From: DATCVA01 sp036567205
GTDB taxonomy: Bacteria; Pseudomonadota; Gammaproteobacteria; Burkholderiales; Burkholderiaceae_B
DNA: 16,307 nt
Direction: 5' to 3'
Assembly (NCBI GenBank): GCA_036567205.1
Contig: DATCVA010000133.1
Span: 1 to 16,307, forward strand
Shown: in pieces, positions 1-6,396 of the stretch
How the letters are laid out: every line of letters begins with the position of its first letter
Position numbering within the stretch: position 1 is the first letter of the stretch
Made by a program: the position numbers and the translations under genes
Notes under the pieces: generated by a model
Told to the model about the DNA's origin: nothing
What the model saw: only the letters and a program-made list of their open reading frames with translations
Database searches by the model: none

Positions 1-6
1 TAGAAT
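1..6 (+). promoter_or_regulatory. possible -10 box of the rpsT promoter
   Basis: The window opens with TAGAAT, a 5/6 match to the sigma-70 -10 consensus, about 40 bases before the rpsT start codon. A -35 box would lie outside the window, so this is only a suggestion. Confidence 0.25.
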
Positions 7-43
7 AGCCGTCTTTGCTAATTAAACTAATAGATCACGCAAC

Positions 44-307
44 ATGGCCAATACTGCCCAAGCTCGCAAACGTGCTCGCCAATCGGTTGAGCGCAACAAA
101 CACAATTCCAGCCTACGCTCGATGCTTCGCACGTCTATTAAACGTGTTCGCCAAGCTATCGATGCTGGCGACAAGGCCGCAGCTGCCGAAGTTTTCCAGA
201 AAACAACGAGCATTATCGATCGCGTAGCCGACAAGAACATCATTCACAAAAACAAGGCAGCTCGCCACAAGAGCCGTCTTGCTGCTGCTGTTAAAGCATT
301 AGCCTAA
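44..307 (+). CDS. rpsT: 30S ribosomal protein S20
   Basis: This 87-residue protein is the primary 16S-rRNA-binding protein S20 of the small ribosomal subunit. Its length matches the family, and the sequence is typical: an N-terminal MANTAQARKRARQ stretch, a highly basic alanine-rich helical body, and a C-terminal segment with HKNKAARHKSRL (about residues 68-79). The ATG is preceded by only a weak ribosome-binding site (no clear AGGAG), which fits a family whose translation is often tuned by its own product; that regulation is family knowledge and is not shown here. The gene stands alone, followed within 50 bases by a strong intrinsic terminator. The call is secure. Confidence 0.97.
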   Translation: MANTAQARKRARQSVERNKHNSSLRSMLRTSIKRVRQAIDAGDKAAAAEVFQKTTSIIDRVADKNIIHKNKAARHKSRLAAAVKALA

Positions 308-356
308 TCAAGACAATAGTTTAATCGGCAAAGAATTTCTGGGCTTGCCCAGTACG

Positions 357-385
357 AACAGGACGCTCCGGCGTCCTGTTTTTTT
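357..385 (+). terminator. intrinsic terminator of rpsT
   Basis: A perfect 10-bp stem (AACAGGACGC with GCGTCCTGTT) closes on a TCCG loop flanked by C and G, a UNCG-type tetraloop known to be very stable in RNA. It runs directly into a T tract at 379-385. It lies 50 bases after the rpsT stop codon on the same strand. Confidence 0.9.
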
Positions 386-418
386 GCCTGCTCGCCTTGA
401 ACTTCATCTTGCCCGACG

Positions 419-515
419 CCATTTCCAAATCAACCGTGAGCACGAAGGCGAGGCGCGGACAGTACATACGTACGGCAAGCAAAGCCGACACCGCTCACGG
501 TTGATTTGGAAATGG
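419..515. repeat. 97-bp element with 23-bp perfect inverted repeats
   Basis: The left arm (419-441) and right arm (493-515) are exact reverse complements over 23 bp, separated by a 51-bp centre. The arms begin CCATTTCCAAATCAACC and the right arm ends with the complement. The centre contains GTACATACGTAC and a GCGCGGACAGTAC phrase. There is no T tract, and rpsT already has its own terminator, so this is not needed for termination. It may be a small palindromic intergenic repeat or a MITE-like element; no open reading frame or target-site duplication is evident. The right arm contains the TTGATT used as the likely -35 box of the next gene. No second copy is visible in this window. Confidence 0.75.
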
Positions 516-528
516 AATCAGTTATAGT
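501..528 (+). promoter_or_regulatory. candidate promoter of the hydroxyacid dehydrogenase gene
   Basis: TTGATT (501-506) lies 16 bp before TATAGT (523-528). The -10 matches 5/6, and the -35 matches the TTGA core. The -35 lies inside the right arm of the inverted repeat. Just downstream are the palindromes GTGCGCAC (527-534) and GTGCAC (540-545), which could be a regulator site. The call rests on motif match and position only. Confidence 0.45.
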
Positions 529-578
529 GCGCACTTACAGTGCACACAGGCACACAAGCCAAAAAGAGCCGAGACAAA

Positions 579-1535
579 ATGACCCAGCAAAAGCCTTCCC
601 TTTTACAACTGCTGCCCTTCTTCGTCCTGCCAGAGGCAGAGGAACGGCTGGCCCGCGACTTTAATGTCATACAGCTATGGGAAGAACCCGATCCGGACGC
701 CGCCATTTTGGCGCATCAGGATAGCATCACGGTTCTGGTCACTAGTGCAATGACACCGACCCCCGCGTCGCTGATCGACCGGCTTCCCAATCTAAGGGCT
801 ATATGCAGTAATGGCGTTGGCTATGATGCCATAGACGTTAAACACGCACAGCAAAAGGGAATTCAAGTCAGCAATACTCCCGACGTACTGAATGATTGCG
901 TGGCTGACCTGGCCTGGGGCTTGATCCTGACTAGCGCCCGAGGCCTCGGGCGTGCCGAGCGCCATGTCCGGGCCAACCAATGGGGCACCGCACAACTGCC
1001 ATTAGGAAGCAAAGTGACTGGTAAAAAACTGGGCATCGTCGGCCTGGGGCGTGTTGGCCTGGCCATTGCCGAGCGCGCGGCTGGATTCAGGATGGACGTG
1101 CGCTACCATAATCGCCGTGCCCGCACTGATACAAGCTGGACGTACGAAAGCTCACTCGCCGGACTTGCACGATGGGCCGATTTTTTAGTTATTGCTACGG
1201 TTGGAGGCGCATCAACGCGCCACCTTATCGACCAGAGCATACTCGAAGCCTTAGGTCCGCGGGGGATACTTATTAACATCGCGCGCGGATCCGTCGTTGA
1301 CGAGGCCGCACTCGTAAATATGCTGGAAAACGGCCGGCTGGGCGGTGCAGGGCTCGATGTATTCGAAGACGAACCCAATGTACCAGACGCGTTAAAAAAC
1401 CTTGATAACGTCGTTATATTGCCTCATATTGCCAGCGCCACTATCGAGACCCGGCAAGCCATGGCCAGTCTGGTTTTAGATAACGTCGACGCGTTCAGCA
1501 AAACCGGCCGCGTTATTACCCCGGTAGTCGATTAA
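579..1535 (+). CDS. D-2-hydroxyacid dehydrogenase (NAD(P)-dependent)
   Basis: This 318-residue enzyme probably interconverts a 2-keto acid and a D-2-hydroxyacid (the glyoxylate/hydroxypyruvate or 2-ketogluconate reductase type). Numbered from the ATG at 579, the Rossmann motif GLGRVG is at residues 155-160. The catalytic triad of the family is visible: Arg236 in NIARG, Glu265 in DVFEDEP and His283 in LPHIAS. The basic HNRRAR after the second Rossmann strand (about 177-182) suggests a preference for NADP(H); that is inference. A GTG at 540 would add 13 residues (giving 331), but the family begins near the later ATG. The exact substrate cannot be read from the sequence. No terminator is evident after the stop, and the next gene converges. 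Confidence 0.9.
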   Translation: MTQQKPSLLQLLPFFVLPEAEERLARDFNVIQLWEEPDPDAAILAHQDSITVLVTSAMTPTPASLIDRLPNLRAICSNGVGYDAIDVKHAQQKGIQVSNTPDVLNDCVADLAWGLILTSARGLGRAERHVRANQWGTAQLPLGSKVTGKKLGIVGLGRVGLAIAERAAGFRMDVRYHNRRARTDTSWTYESSLAGLARWADFLVIATVGGASTRHLIDQSILEALGPRGILINIARGSVVDEAALVNMLENGRLGGAGLDVFEDEPNVPDALKNLDNVVILPHIASATIETRQAMASLVLDNVDAFSKTGRVITPVVD

Positions 1536-1587
1536 ATATAAATATTTGATGGGTACGGCGGCCACCAAAAGCCTTAAGTCTTAGACC

Positions 1588-1899
1588 TTAGACTTGGCTG
1601 ACTGGTGCGTCAGCGCACCTTTCGCTGGTTTCCAACCCATTGTCGCGTGCAAATTCGCTAACAAAATTCCACGCCAAAGGTTCAAGTTCGCGCAAACGGT
1701 GATCGACAACCACACAACGTACGCCCTCGATAAGCATGGGCACCACATAAGGCGAGTAGGTTAAAGGTCCGCCGACTGATCCGGCAGGACGAAACTGCGA
1801 CATGACACCGGCAAGGCGCTCGGCCCAGTCGCTGGGCCGAAAGCGGTTACCTTCTTTGGTAACGCCATGAATGATTAATTGCTGCACAATAGATGACAT
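1588..1899 (-). CDS. DUF3579 family protein
   Basis: This 103-residue protein of unknown function begins MSSIVQQLIIHGVTKEG and contains FRPSDWAERLAGVMSQF, CVVVDHRLRELEPLAWNFV and FARDNGLE. These match my memory of the DUF3579 family common in betaproteobacteria. The start at 1899 is chosen because a GGGAG ribosome-binding site (1903-1907) sits just upstream and the family begins there. The frame stays open to 2031, but the extra 44 residues have no such support. It is divergent from argF, with a 173-bp shared intergenic region. No catalytic residues can be assigned, so the function remains unknown. Confidence 0.85.
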   Translation of the reverse strand: MSSIVQQLIIHGVTKEGNRFRPSDWAERLAGVMSQFRPAGSVGGPLTYSPYVVPMLIEGVRCVVVDHRLRELEPLAWNFVSEFARDNGLETSERCADAPVSQV

Positions 1900-1987
1900 A
1901 AACTCCCACAGACAACATTGTACCTGCTTAACAAGCCAAGGCTTTTCCGTTCGCAAGAATTGTATATGATAGCTACTTGCTGTATAA

Positions 1988-2050
1988 ATTTGGCTTGGTT
2001 TTTTGCCAAATACGTTTTTGCTGATGGCCATCTTGCATAACTGGATGGCC
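1988..2050. promoter_or_regulatory. inverted and direct repeats upstream of argF
   Basis: An inverted repeat ATTTGGC/GCCAAAT (1988-1994 and 2005-2011) is followed by a 10-bp perfect palindrome GATGGCCATC (2023-2032). The heptamer GATGGCC is repeated at 2044-2050, exactly 21 bp (two helical turns) after the first copy. The arrangement is operator-like and lies 20-85 bp before the argF start. It does not resemble the enterobacterial ARG box, and no binding protein can be named. Confidence 0.35.
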
Positions 2051-2072
2051 TATATTTTACTCAGGGTTCAAC

Positions 2073-3011
2073 ATGTCTAACGTCGCACCGCAAGCAGGCC
2101 CCTTACGACACTTCCTACAGTTTCGCGATTTGTCCAAAGACGAAATCAACTATGTGCTGGGCCGCGCGCGTCTAATAAAAGATAAATTCAAACGCTACGA
2201 GCCGCACCACACACTGCATGACCGCACATTGGCGATGGTGTTCGAAAAGGCCAGCACCCGTACCCGCGTATCGTTCGAGGCGGGCATGTATCAGCTGGGC
2301 GGCTCGGTTATTCACCTGACCACAGGCGATTCGCAATTAGGACGAGCCGAACCCATCGAAGATACCGCACGCGTTATCTCGCGCATGGTCGATGCAATCA
2401 TGATCCGAACCTTTGAACAGACCCGCATCGAACGCCTGGCGGCACATTCGCGCGTCCCCGTCATTAACGGACTCACCAACGAATTTCATCCGTGCCAGAT
2501 TTTGGCCGACATCTTCACTTTCATCGAGCACTCAGGCCCGATCGAAGGGAAAACAGTCGCCTGGATCGGCGACGCCAACAATATGTCTTACACATGGTTG
2601 CAAGCAGCCGAGCTACTGGGTTTTCGTCTTCATGTATCGGCCCCAAAAGGCTACGAGCTTGATCCCGTGCGCATAGGTTCGCCTCCAGCGTCGGTGCTGC
2701 AAGAATTCGCCGATCCGATGCAGGCCTGCCAAGGCGCTCATCTGGTAACCACAGACGTCTGGACCAGCATGGGTTACGAAGACGAAAACGAAGAACGCCG
2801 TCGCGCGTTTGCCGACTGGTGCGTTGACGCTGAAATGATGGAGGTTGCCGATCCTAAGGGCATATTCATGCACTGCCTGCCGGCCCACCGCGGCGAAGAA
2901 GTCACAGGCGAGGTCATCGACGGCCCACAAAGCGTAGTCTGGGATGAAGCGGAAAACCGTCTGCATGTTCAGAAAGCGCTGCTGGAATTCTTGTTGCTGG
3001 GTCAGCTATAG
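2073..3011 (+). CDS. argF: ornithine carbamoyltransferase
   Basis: This 312-residue cytosolic enzyme transfers the carbamoyl group from carbamoyl phosphate to ornithine, making citrulline for arginine synthesis. The carbamoyl-phosphate loop STRTR is at 61-65, HPCQ at 139-142, DVWTSMG at 228-234 and the ornithine-site HCLPAHRG at 267-274. Length and motif order are those of a complete anabolic OTCase. The ATG is preceded by AGGG (2062-2065) at usable spacing. Although argG is adjacent, it is convergent rather than co-transcribed, so the two genes must be expressed separately. A catabolic (arcB) role is less likely because there are no arcA or arcC neighbours. Confidence 0.96.
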   Translation: MSNVAPQAGPLRHFLQFRDLSKDEINYVLGRARLIKDKFKRYEPHHTLHDRTLAMVFEKASTRTRVSFEAGMYQLGGSVIHLTTGDSQLGRAEPIEDTARVISRMVDAIMIRTFEQTRIERLAAHSRVPVINGLTNEFHPCQILADIFTFIEHSGPIEGKTVAWIGDANNMSYTWLQAAELLGFRLHVSAPKGYELDPVRIGSPPASVLQEFADPMQACQGAHLVTTDVWTSMGYEDENEERRRAFADWCVDAEMMEVADPKGIFMHCLPAHRGEEVTGEVIDGPQSVVWDEAENRLHVQKALLEFLLLGQL

Positions 3012-3039
3012 CCCTCCGCACAGCACAGAGCACGAAAGC

Positions 3040-3068
3040 ACAATGGGCGCCGCAGTGGCGCCCATTGT
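3040..3068. terminator. shared hairpin between convergent argF and argG
   Basis: A 12-bp perfect stem, ACAATGGGCGCC paired with GGCGCCCATTGT, closes on a 5-base loop GCAGT. It sits between the two stop codons (28 bp after argF, 21 bp after argG). There is no good T tract on either side, so it is either a bidirectional terminator of lower efficiency or a protective 3' hairpin. Confidence 0.7.
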
Positions 3069-3089
3069 ATGTACTTGACCTGCTAAGAC

Positions 3090-4436
3090 CTAGTTTTTGC
3101 TTTTGGTGCTGTCGTCTTTCAGATGCGGCAATGCCGTACCGCCTGCAGGCGCCAGCAAACCAGCCTTGACATAAGTAAACAGCTTGTCGCGCGTGTCGAC
3201 AATATCAAGATTACGCATAGTAAGCTGGCCAATACGATCGCGCGGCGAGAAGGTTGATTCGCCTTTTTCCATGGTCAGGCGCTCGGGCTGGTACGTAAGA
3301 TTGGCCGAAACCGTATTAAGAATGGAATAGTCGTTTCCGCGACGCAGTTCAAGCGTGACTTCCCCGGTAACTGCGCGCGCAACCCAACGCTGGGCCGATT
3401 CGCGCAGCATAATGGCTTGCGGGTCGAACCAGCGCCCCTGATACAACAGGCGCCCCAGTTTCAGGCCACTTTGACGGTATTGCTCGATGGTGTCTTCATT
3501 ATGAATACCGGTAACAAGCCGCTCGTAGGCAATATGAAGCAAAGCCAACCCGGGGGCCTCGTAGATGCCGCGGCTTTTTGCTTCAATAATACGGTTTTCA
3601 ATCTGGTCACTCATGCCCAGGCCATGCCGCCCGCCAATACGATTTGCTTCCAACAACAGCTCGACGGCATCCGAGAACTCGACGCCATTAAGTGCTACCG
3701 GCTGCCCTTCTTCGAAGCGCACAGTGACTTCCTCGGCCTTTACCTGGACATCGTCGCGCCAGAACGCAACGCCCATAATAGGCTGAACGATCTTGATGCC
3801 GGAACTGAGATGTTCAAGGTCTTTGGCCTCGTGCGTGGCGCCCAGCATGTTCGAGTCAGTGGAATAGGCTTTTTCGGCCGACATTTTGTAATCGAAACCC
3901 GCCGCGCGCATGTATTCGGACATTTCTGAACGACCGCCAAGCTCGTCAATGAAAGTTTGGTCCAGCCACGGCTTGTAGATTTTAAGTTCGGGATTGGTCA
4001 GCAAACCATAACGATAGAAGCGCTCGATATCGTTACCTTTGTAGGTGCTGCCATCGCCCCATATATTAACGTCGTCCTCTTTCATGGCGGCAACCAGCAT
4101 CGTGCCGGTTACAGCGCGGCCGATAGGCGTGGTATTGAAGTAAGTTACGCCTGCGGTAGAAATATGAAACGCCCCGCTTTGCAACGCCGCAATCCCTTCG
4201 GCGACCAATTGCGCGCGGCAATCGATCAGGCGCGCCGCTTTGGCGCCATACTGCATCGCCTTGCGTGGGATTTCGTCGTAATCGGGCTCGTCGGGCTGGC
4301 CTAGGTTGGCTGTGTAAGCATAAGGGATTGCCCCTTTATTTTGCATCCAGAGCAGCGCAGCGCTGGTATCGAGGCCGCCGGAAAAGGCAATACCGACCTT
4401 CTGGCCGACGGGAACGTCTTCTAAAATGGTTGTCAT
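3090..4436 (-). CDS. argG: argininosuccinate synthase (long type)
   Basis: This 448-residue enzyme condenses citrulline and aspartate with ATP hydrolysis to AMP, forming argininosuccinate, the step after ArgF. The ATP-pyrophosphatase loop SGGLDTS is at residues 19-25. Further typical stretches include GQPDEPDYDEIP, NIWGDGSTYKGNDIERFYRY and GGRHGLGMSDQIENRIIEAK. The length corresponds to the approximately 447-residue E. coli-type subfamily rather than the approximately 400-residue type. The start ATG at 4436 begins MTTILEDVPVGQKVGIAFSGG. Its ribosome-binding site is weak: AAGG lies about 13 bases upstream. A CCTTGGGG octamer occurs twice in the upstream region (4451-4458 and 4489-4496), with no known meaning. 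Confidence 0.97.
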   Translation of the reverse strand: MTTILEDVPVGQKVGIAFSGGLDTSAALLWMQNKGAIPYAYTANLGQPDEPDYDEIPRKAMQYGAKAARLIDCRAQLVAEGIAALQSGAFHISTAGVTYFNTTPIGRAVTGTMLVAAMKEDDVNIWGDGSTYKGNDIERFYRYGLLTNPELKIYKPWLDQTFIDELGGRSEMSEYMRAAGFDYKMSAEKAYSTDSNMLGATHEAKDLEHLSSGIKIVQPIMGVAFWRDDVQVKAEEVTVRFEEGQPVALNGVEFSDAVELLLEANRIGGRHGLGMSDQIENRIIEAKSRGIYEAPGLALLHIAYERLVTGIHNEDTIEQYRQSGLKLGRLLYQGRWFDPQAIMLRESAQRWVARAVTGEVTLELRRGNDYSILNTVSANLTYQPERLTMEKGESTFSPRDRIGQLTMRNLDIVDTRDKLFTYVKAGLLAPAGGTALPHLKDDSTKSKN

Positions 4437-4581
4437 TGTTTAATTTAAAGCCTTGGGGGGATAGAATTCTGCAACAAGGCTAAAGTATCCTTGGGGCTGG
4501 CATGCCCTGTCAAGCGAGCACGCAAGCCAGGCCGGGAACTAGTATGTATTGATTGATTAATAATTAACCAGGAACATCGCC

Positions 4582-5022
4582 ATGGAACCACGCCTTGATT
4601 ATAAAGCCGCATCGCCCAATGCCTTCAAAGCCATGCTGGCCCTTGAAGCGGCTGTTGGCAAGCTGGGTATTGAACCTTCGCTTCTTGAGCTAATTAAACT
4701 GCGCGCCTCGCAATTAAACGGCTGCGCATTTTGCGTTGACATGCACGCAACCGACGCGCTTAAAGCCGGTGAAACACCGCGTCGCCTTAACGCAGTGGCA
4801 GTCTGGCGTGAAGCTCCTTTTTTTACCGCACGCGAACGTACTGCACTGGCCTGGACCGAATCGCTGACGCTACTGCCGCAAACTCATGCATCCGACGAAG
4901 ACTACGAACAGTTGCGCGCGCAGTTTAGCGAAAGCGAAATGGTCAACATCAGCCTGGCGATATGTACGATTAATTCGTGGAACCGGTTGGCGGTAGGCTT
5001 CAGAGCCATGCCTCCGGCCTGA
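4582..5022 (+). CDS. carboxymuconolactone decarboxylase / AhpD-fold protein
   Basis: This 146-residue protein of the CMD/AhpD-like fold carries the redox motif NGCAFCVDMHATDA, with Cys48, Cys51 and His55 spaced as in AhpD-type peroxidase-related proteins. A conserved ELIKLRASQ helix (about 36-44) precedes it, with Glu36 as a possible proton-relay residue. It probably acts as a thiol-dependent (alkyl)hydroperoxidase or related antioxidant protein in the cytosol. The ring-cleavage decarboxylase role of true CMD is less likely because that activity does not need the CxxC. The start is supported by AGGA (4570-4573). It is divergent from argG. There is no ahpC neighbour, so the electron partner is unknown. 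Confidence 0.88.
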   Translation: MEPRLDYKAASPNAFKAMLALEAAVGKLGIEPSLLELIKLRASQLNGCAFCVDMHATDALKAGETPRRLNAVAVWREAPFFTARERTALAWTESLTLLPQTHASDEDYEQLRAQFSESEMVNISLAICTINSWNRLAVGFRAMPPA

Positions 5023-5088
5023 AAATACGACCGTATTAAATTAACGACATAGAACCTTTTTTGTTTCACGCGCCTAAGGGTGATTTGT

Positions 5089-5094
5089 TAAAAT
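5089..5094 (+). promoter_or_regulatory. possible -10 box of the tRNA-Ala gene
   Basis: TAAAAT ends 12 bases before the mature tRNA 5' end, the position expected for a short-leader stable-RNA promoter. No convincing -35 box is seen at 16-18 bp spacing, so confidence is low. Confidence 0.3.
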
Positions 5095-5106
5095 GTAGTT
5101 GTTTTT

Positions 5107-5182
5107 GGGGGAGTAGCTCAGCTGGGAGAGCGCTGCGTTCGCAATGCAGAGGTCGGGAGTTCGATCCTCCTCTTCTCCACCA
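5107..5182 (+). tRNA. tRNA-Ala (anticodon CGC)
   Basis: The 76-base cloverleaf folds by hand. The acceptor stem GGGGGAG pairs with CTTCTCC (two G-U pairs), and the D stem is GCTC/GAGC. The anticodon stem CTGCG/TGCAG encloses the loop TTCGCAA, giving anticodon CGC, which reads the alanine codon GCG. The T arm is GGGAG-TTCGATC-CTCCT. The discriminator is A, and CCA is encoded (5180-5182). A terminator follows within 11 bases, so it is a monocistronic tRNA gene. No duplicated 3' end is seen in the window, so there is no sign of integration at this tRNA. Confidence 0.95.
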
Positions 5183-5192
5183 GAATTCAAAT

Positions 5193-5219
5193 CCTGACCG
5201 TTCTCGGTCAGGTTTTTTT
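5193..5219 (+). terminator. intrinsic terminator after tRNA-Ala
   Basis: An 8-bp perfect stem CCTGACCG/CGGTCAGG with loop TTCT is followed by seven T residues (5213-5219). It begins 11 bases after the tRNA CCA end. Confidence 0.9.
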
Positions 5220-5366
5220 ACCCGGAACGGCGCGGATTGATGCTTTGACTTCCCAGCGTTGGGTTTGGTTTTTGAACTGCCAGCCTCCTTGGGTCAAGTA
5301 CCGCCTGGCATGTGTCAGAATCAAAGCGGTCGAGCGCTTAGCACCCGGACTCCATGTGAGTTTCAA
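5208..5366 (-). other. open frame with no ATG start after rsuA; possible small gene or remnant
   Basis: On the minus strand, downstream of and partly overlapping the rsuA end, a frame remains open from about 5423 to a TGA at 5208-5210, inside the tRNA terminator stem. The longest candidate start is a TTG at 5366, giving 52 residues. The C-terminal half reads RYLTQGGWQFKN then QTQRWEVKASIRAV, which looks more protein-like than a random frame. There is no ATG and no convincing ribosome-binding site. It could be a gene remnant, a small protein with a TTG start, or chance. I do not recognise it. Confidence 0.2.
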
Positions 5367-5377
5367 GGCGAGAAGTC

Positions 5378-6097
5378 TTAAACTGGCACATTGCTGTCGC
5401 CAATCTGGGCGAGGTCGTTTACCTCAATGGGTGTCAGGTAACGCGACTCCCCTGGTTGCAGGTCCTTGTCCAGGGCAACAGAACCGATACGTTCGCGGTG
5501 CAAGGCAAGCACGTGGTTGCCCAAGGATGCGAACATGCGTCTAACTTGGTGATATTTACCTTCCTGAATCGTCAAACGCGCGGTGCATTCGTCGACCCGC
5601 ACAAGTACCGCAGGCAGCGTAGGCTTGTCTTCGCCCTCTAGCAGTATTCCGGCCCTAAACTGGTCCTCGGCGTGTTCGGGTAGCGGTTCGGCCAGCGTGG
5701 CAAGATAGACCTTGTCGCACCGGTGGCGCGGCGAGATGATGCGATGCGTCCACTGACCATCATCCGTAATCAGAATTAGTCCGGTGGTGTCCACATCCAA
5801 CCGCCCTACGGTATGCAGCCGCTCACGTTTATCCACGTCGAGCAGACTCATTACCGGCGGATGCTGGCTGTTGCGAAGGCTGCATTCGTAGCCCGCGGGC
5901 TTATTCAGCATGATGTAGCGCAGCCCAATCAGGGTAAGAGTTTCGTCTTCCCATCGCACCTCATCGCCGTCCCGCACCACGTGTGTGCCGCGCTTGATCA
6001 CTTCGCCGTTGACGGTGACTTCGCCGCTGATGAGCACAGAACGGGCCTGCGAGCGTGTCAGGTCGGTGCTTTCACAAAGGTACTTGTCCAGGCGCAT
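5378..6097 (-). CDS. rsuA: 16S rRNA pseudouridine(516) synthase RsuA
   Basis: This 239-residue enzyme converts U516 of 16S rRNA to pseudouridine. An N-terminal S4 RNA-binding domain (about residues 1-45, MRLDKYLCES...) precedes the catalytic domain. The nucleophile is Asp101 in GRLDVDTTGL, followed by DDGQWTHRIISPRHRCDK and EGKYHQVRRMFASLGNHV, both close to E. coli RsuA as I recall it. The start at 6097 is chosen because MRLDKY is the family start and GGA lies 8 bases upstream. The frame extends to 6175, but that would place 26 non-conserved residues in front. It is divergent from the RHH/ParA cassette, with 110 bp between starts. Confidence 0.93.
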   Translation of the reverse strand: MRLDKYLCESTDLTRSQARSVLISGEVTVNGEVIKRGTHVVRDGDEVRWEDETLTLIGLRYIMLNKPAGYECSLRNSQHPPVMSLLDVDKRERLHTVGRLDVDTTGLILITDDGQWTHRIISPRHRCDKVYLATLAEPLPEHAEDQFRAGILLEGEDKPTLPAVLVRVDECTARLTIQEGKYHQVRRMFASLGNHVLALHRERIGSVALDKDLQPGESRYLTPIEVNDLAQIGDSNVPV

Positions 6098-6154
6098 TCG
6101 GTTTCCATGTAGATTATGACCTTGCAAATATACCCGAGAGCGTCTCCGCTTGCC

Positions 6155-6183
6155 TTGACCGCCCTTTAACGTCATGAAATAAT
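6155..6183 (+). promoter_or_regulatory. strong sigma-70-like promoter of the RHH/ParA cassette
   Basis: TTGACC (6155-6160, 5/6) and AATAAT (6178-6183, 5/6) are separated by exactly 17 bp. The predicted transcription start is near 6190, giving a short leader before the ATG at 6208. The -10 box lies inside an inverted repeat, which fits repression by a DNA-binding protein. Confidence 0.6.
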
Positions 6184-6190
6184 GACGTCA
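6169..6190. promoter_or_regulatory. inverted repeat over the -10: likely operator
   Basis: The arms ACGTCAT (6169-6175) and ATGACGT (6182-6188) are separated by 6 bp. The right part is also a perfect 8-bp palindrome, TGACGTCA (6183-6190). The hexamer ACGTCA recurs directly at 6169 and 6185. Small ribbon-helix-helix proteins usually bind such short repeated hexamers at their own promoters, so the product of the next gene is the natural candidate. That link is inference. Confidence 0.5.
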
Positions 6191-6207
6191 CTATTAAAGT
6201 GAAATAC

Positions 6208-6396
6208 ATGGCTAAAAACAAAACCAGCGAGTCAACGGCCAACGCCGATGACAAGAAAAACACCTCATTGCGACTTGACAAAAAAACGTTGAAGGCGCTG
6301 AAAATCCGTGCTATTGAAGAAGATACGAGTGTGCAAAAAATTATCGAAACACTTGTCCAGGCATATATACGCAACCCTGCAAAAAAGAACGGATGA
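6208..6396 (+). CDS. small ribbon-helix-helix (CopG/ParG-like) protein
   Basis: This is a 62-residue protein. After a polar lysine-rich tail of about 17 residues comes NTSLRLDKKTLKALKIRAIE and then DTSVQKIIETLVQAYI. The pattern of one beta strand (about 18-26) and two helices (about 27-38 and 41-55) is typical of ribbon-helix-helix DNA-binding proteins with a flexible tail, as in ParG or CopG-type partners. An in-frame GTG at 6199 is possible, but no better ribosome-binding site supports it. The stop overlaps the next start (ATGA at 6393-6396), so translation is probably coupled. Expected role: dimeric DNA binding at the upstream operator and perhaps partner of the ParA. The fold assignment is by eye. 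Confidence 0.7.
   Translation: MAKNKTSESTANADDKKNTSLRLDKKTLKALKIRAIEEDTSVQKIIETLVQAYIRNPAKKNG

Noticed and set aside
1900..2031. 44-residue N-terminal extension of the DUF3579 protein
   Set aside because: The internal ATG at 1899 has a good GGGAG site and matches the family start. The extension covers the argF promoter region.
1900..2072. ARG-box-like AT-rich sequence (GAATTGTATATGAT) upstream of argF
   Set aside because: It matches the enterobacterial TGAATWWWWATTCA pattern too poorly to call an ArgR site.
3417..3929. 170-codon plus-strand frame inside argG
   Set aside because: It is an antisense shadow of a well-supported argG.
5107..5219. tRNA-Ala as an integration (attachment) site
   Set aside because: No repeat of the tRNA 3' end and no integrase is present in the window.
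5245..5544. 99-codon plus-strand frame downstream of the tRNA
   Set aside because: It overlaps the end of rsuA on the other strand and has no ribosome-binding site or protein-like composition.
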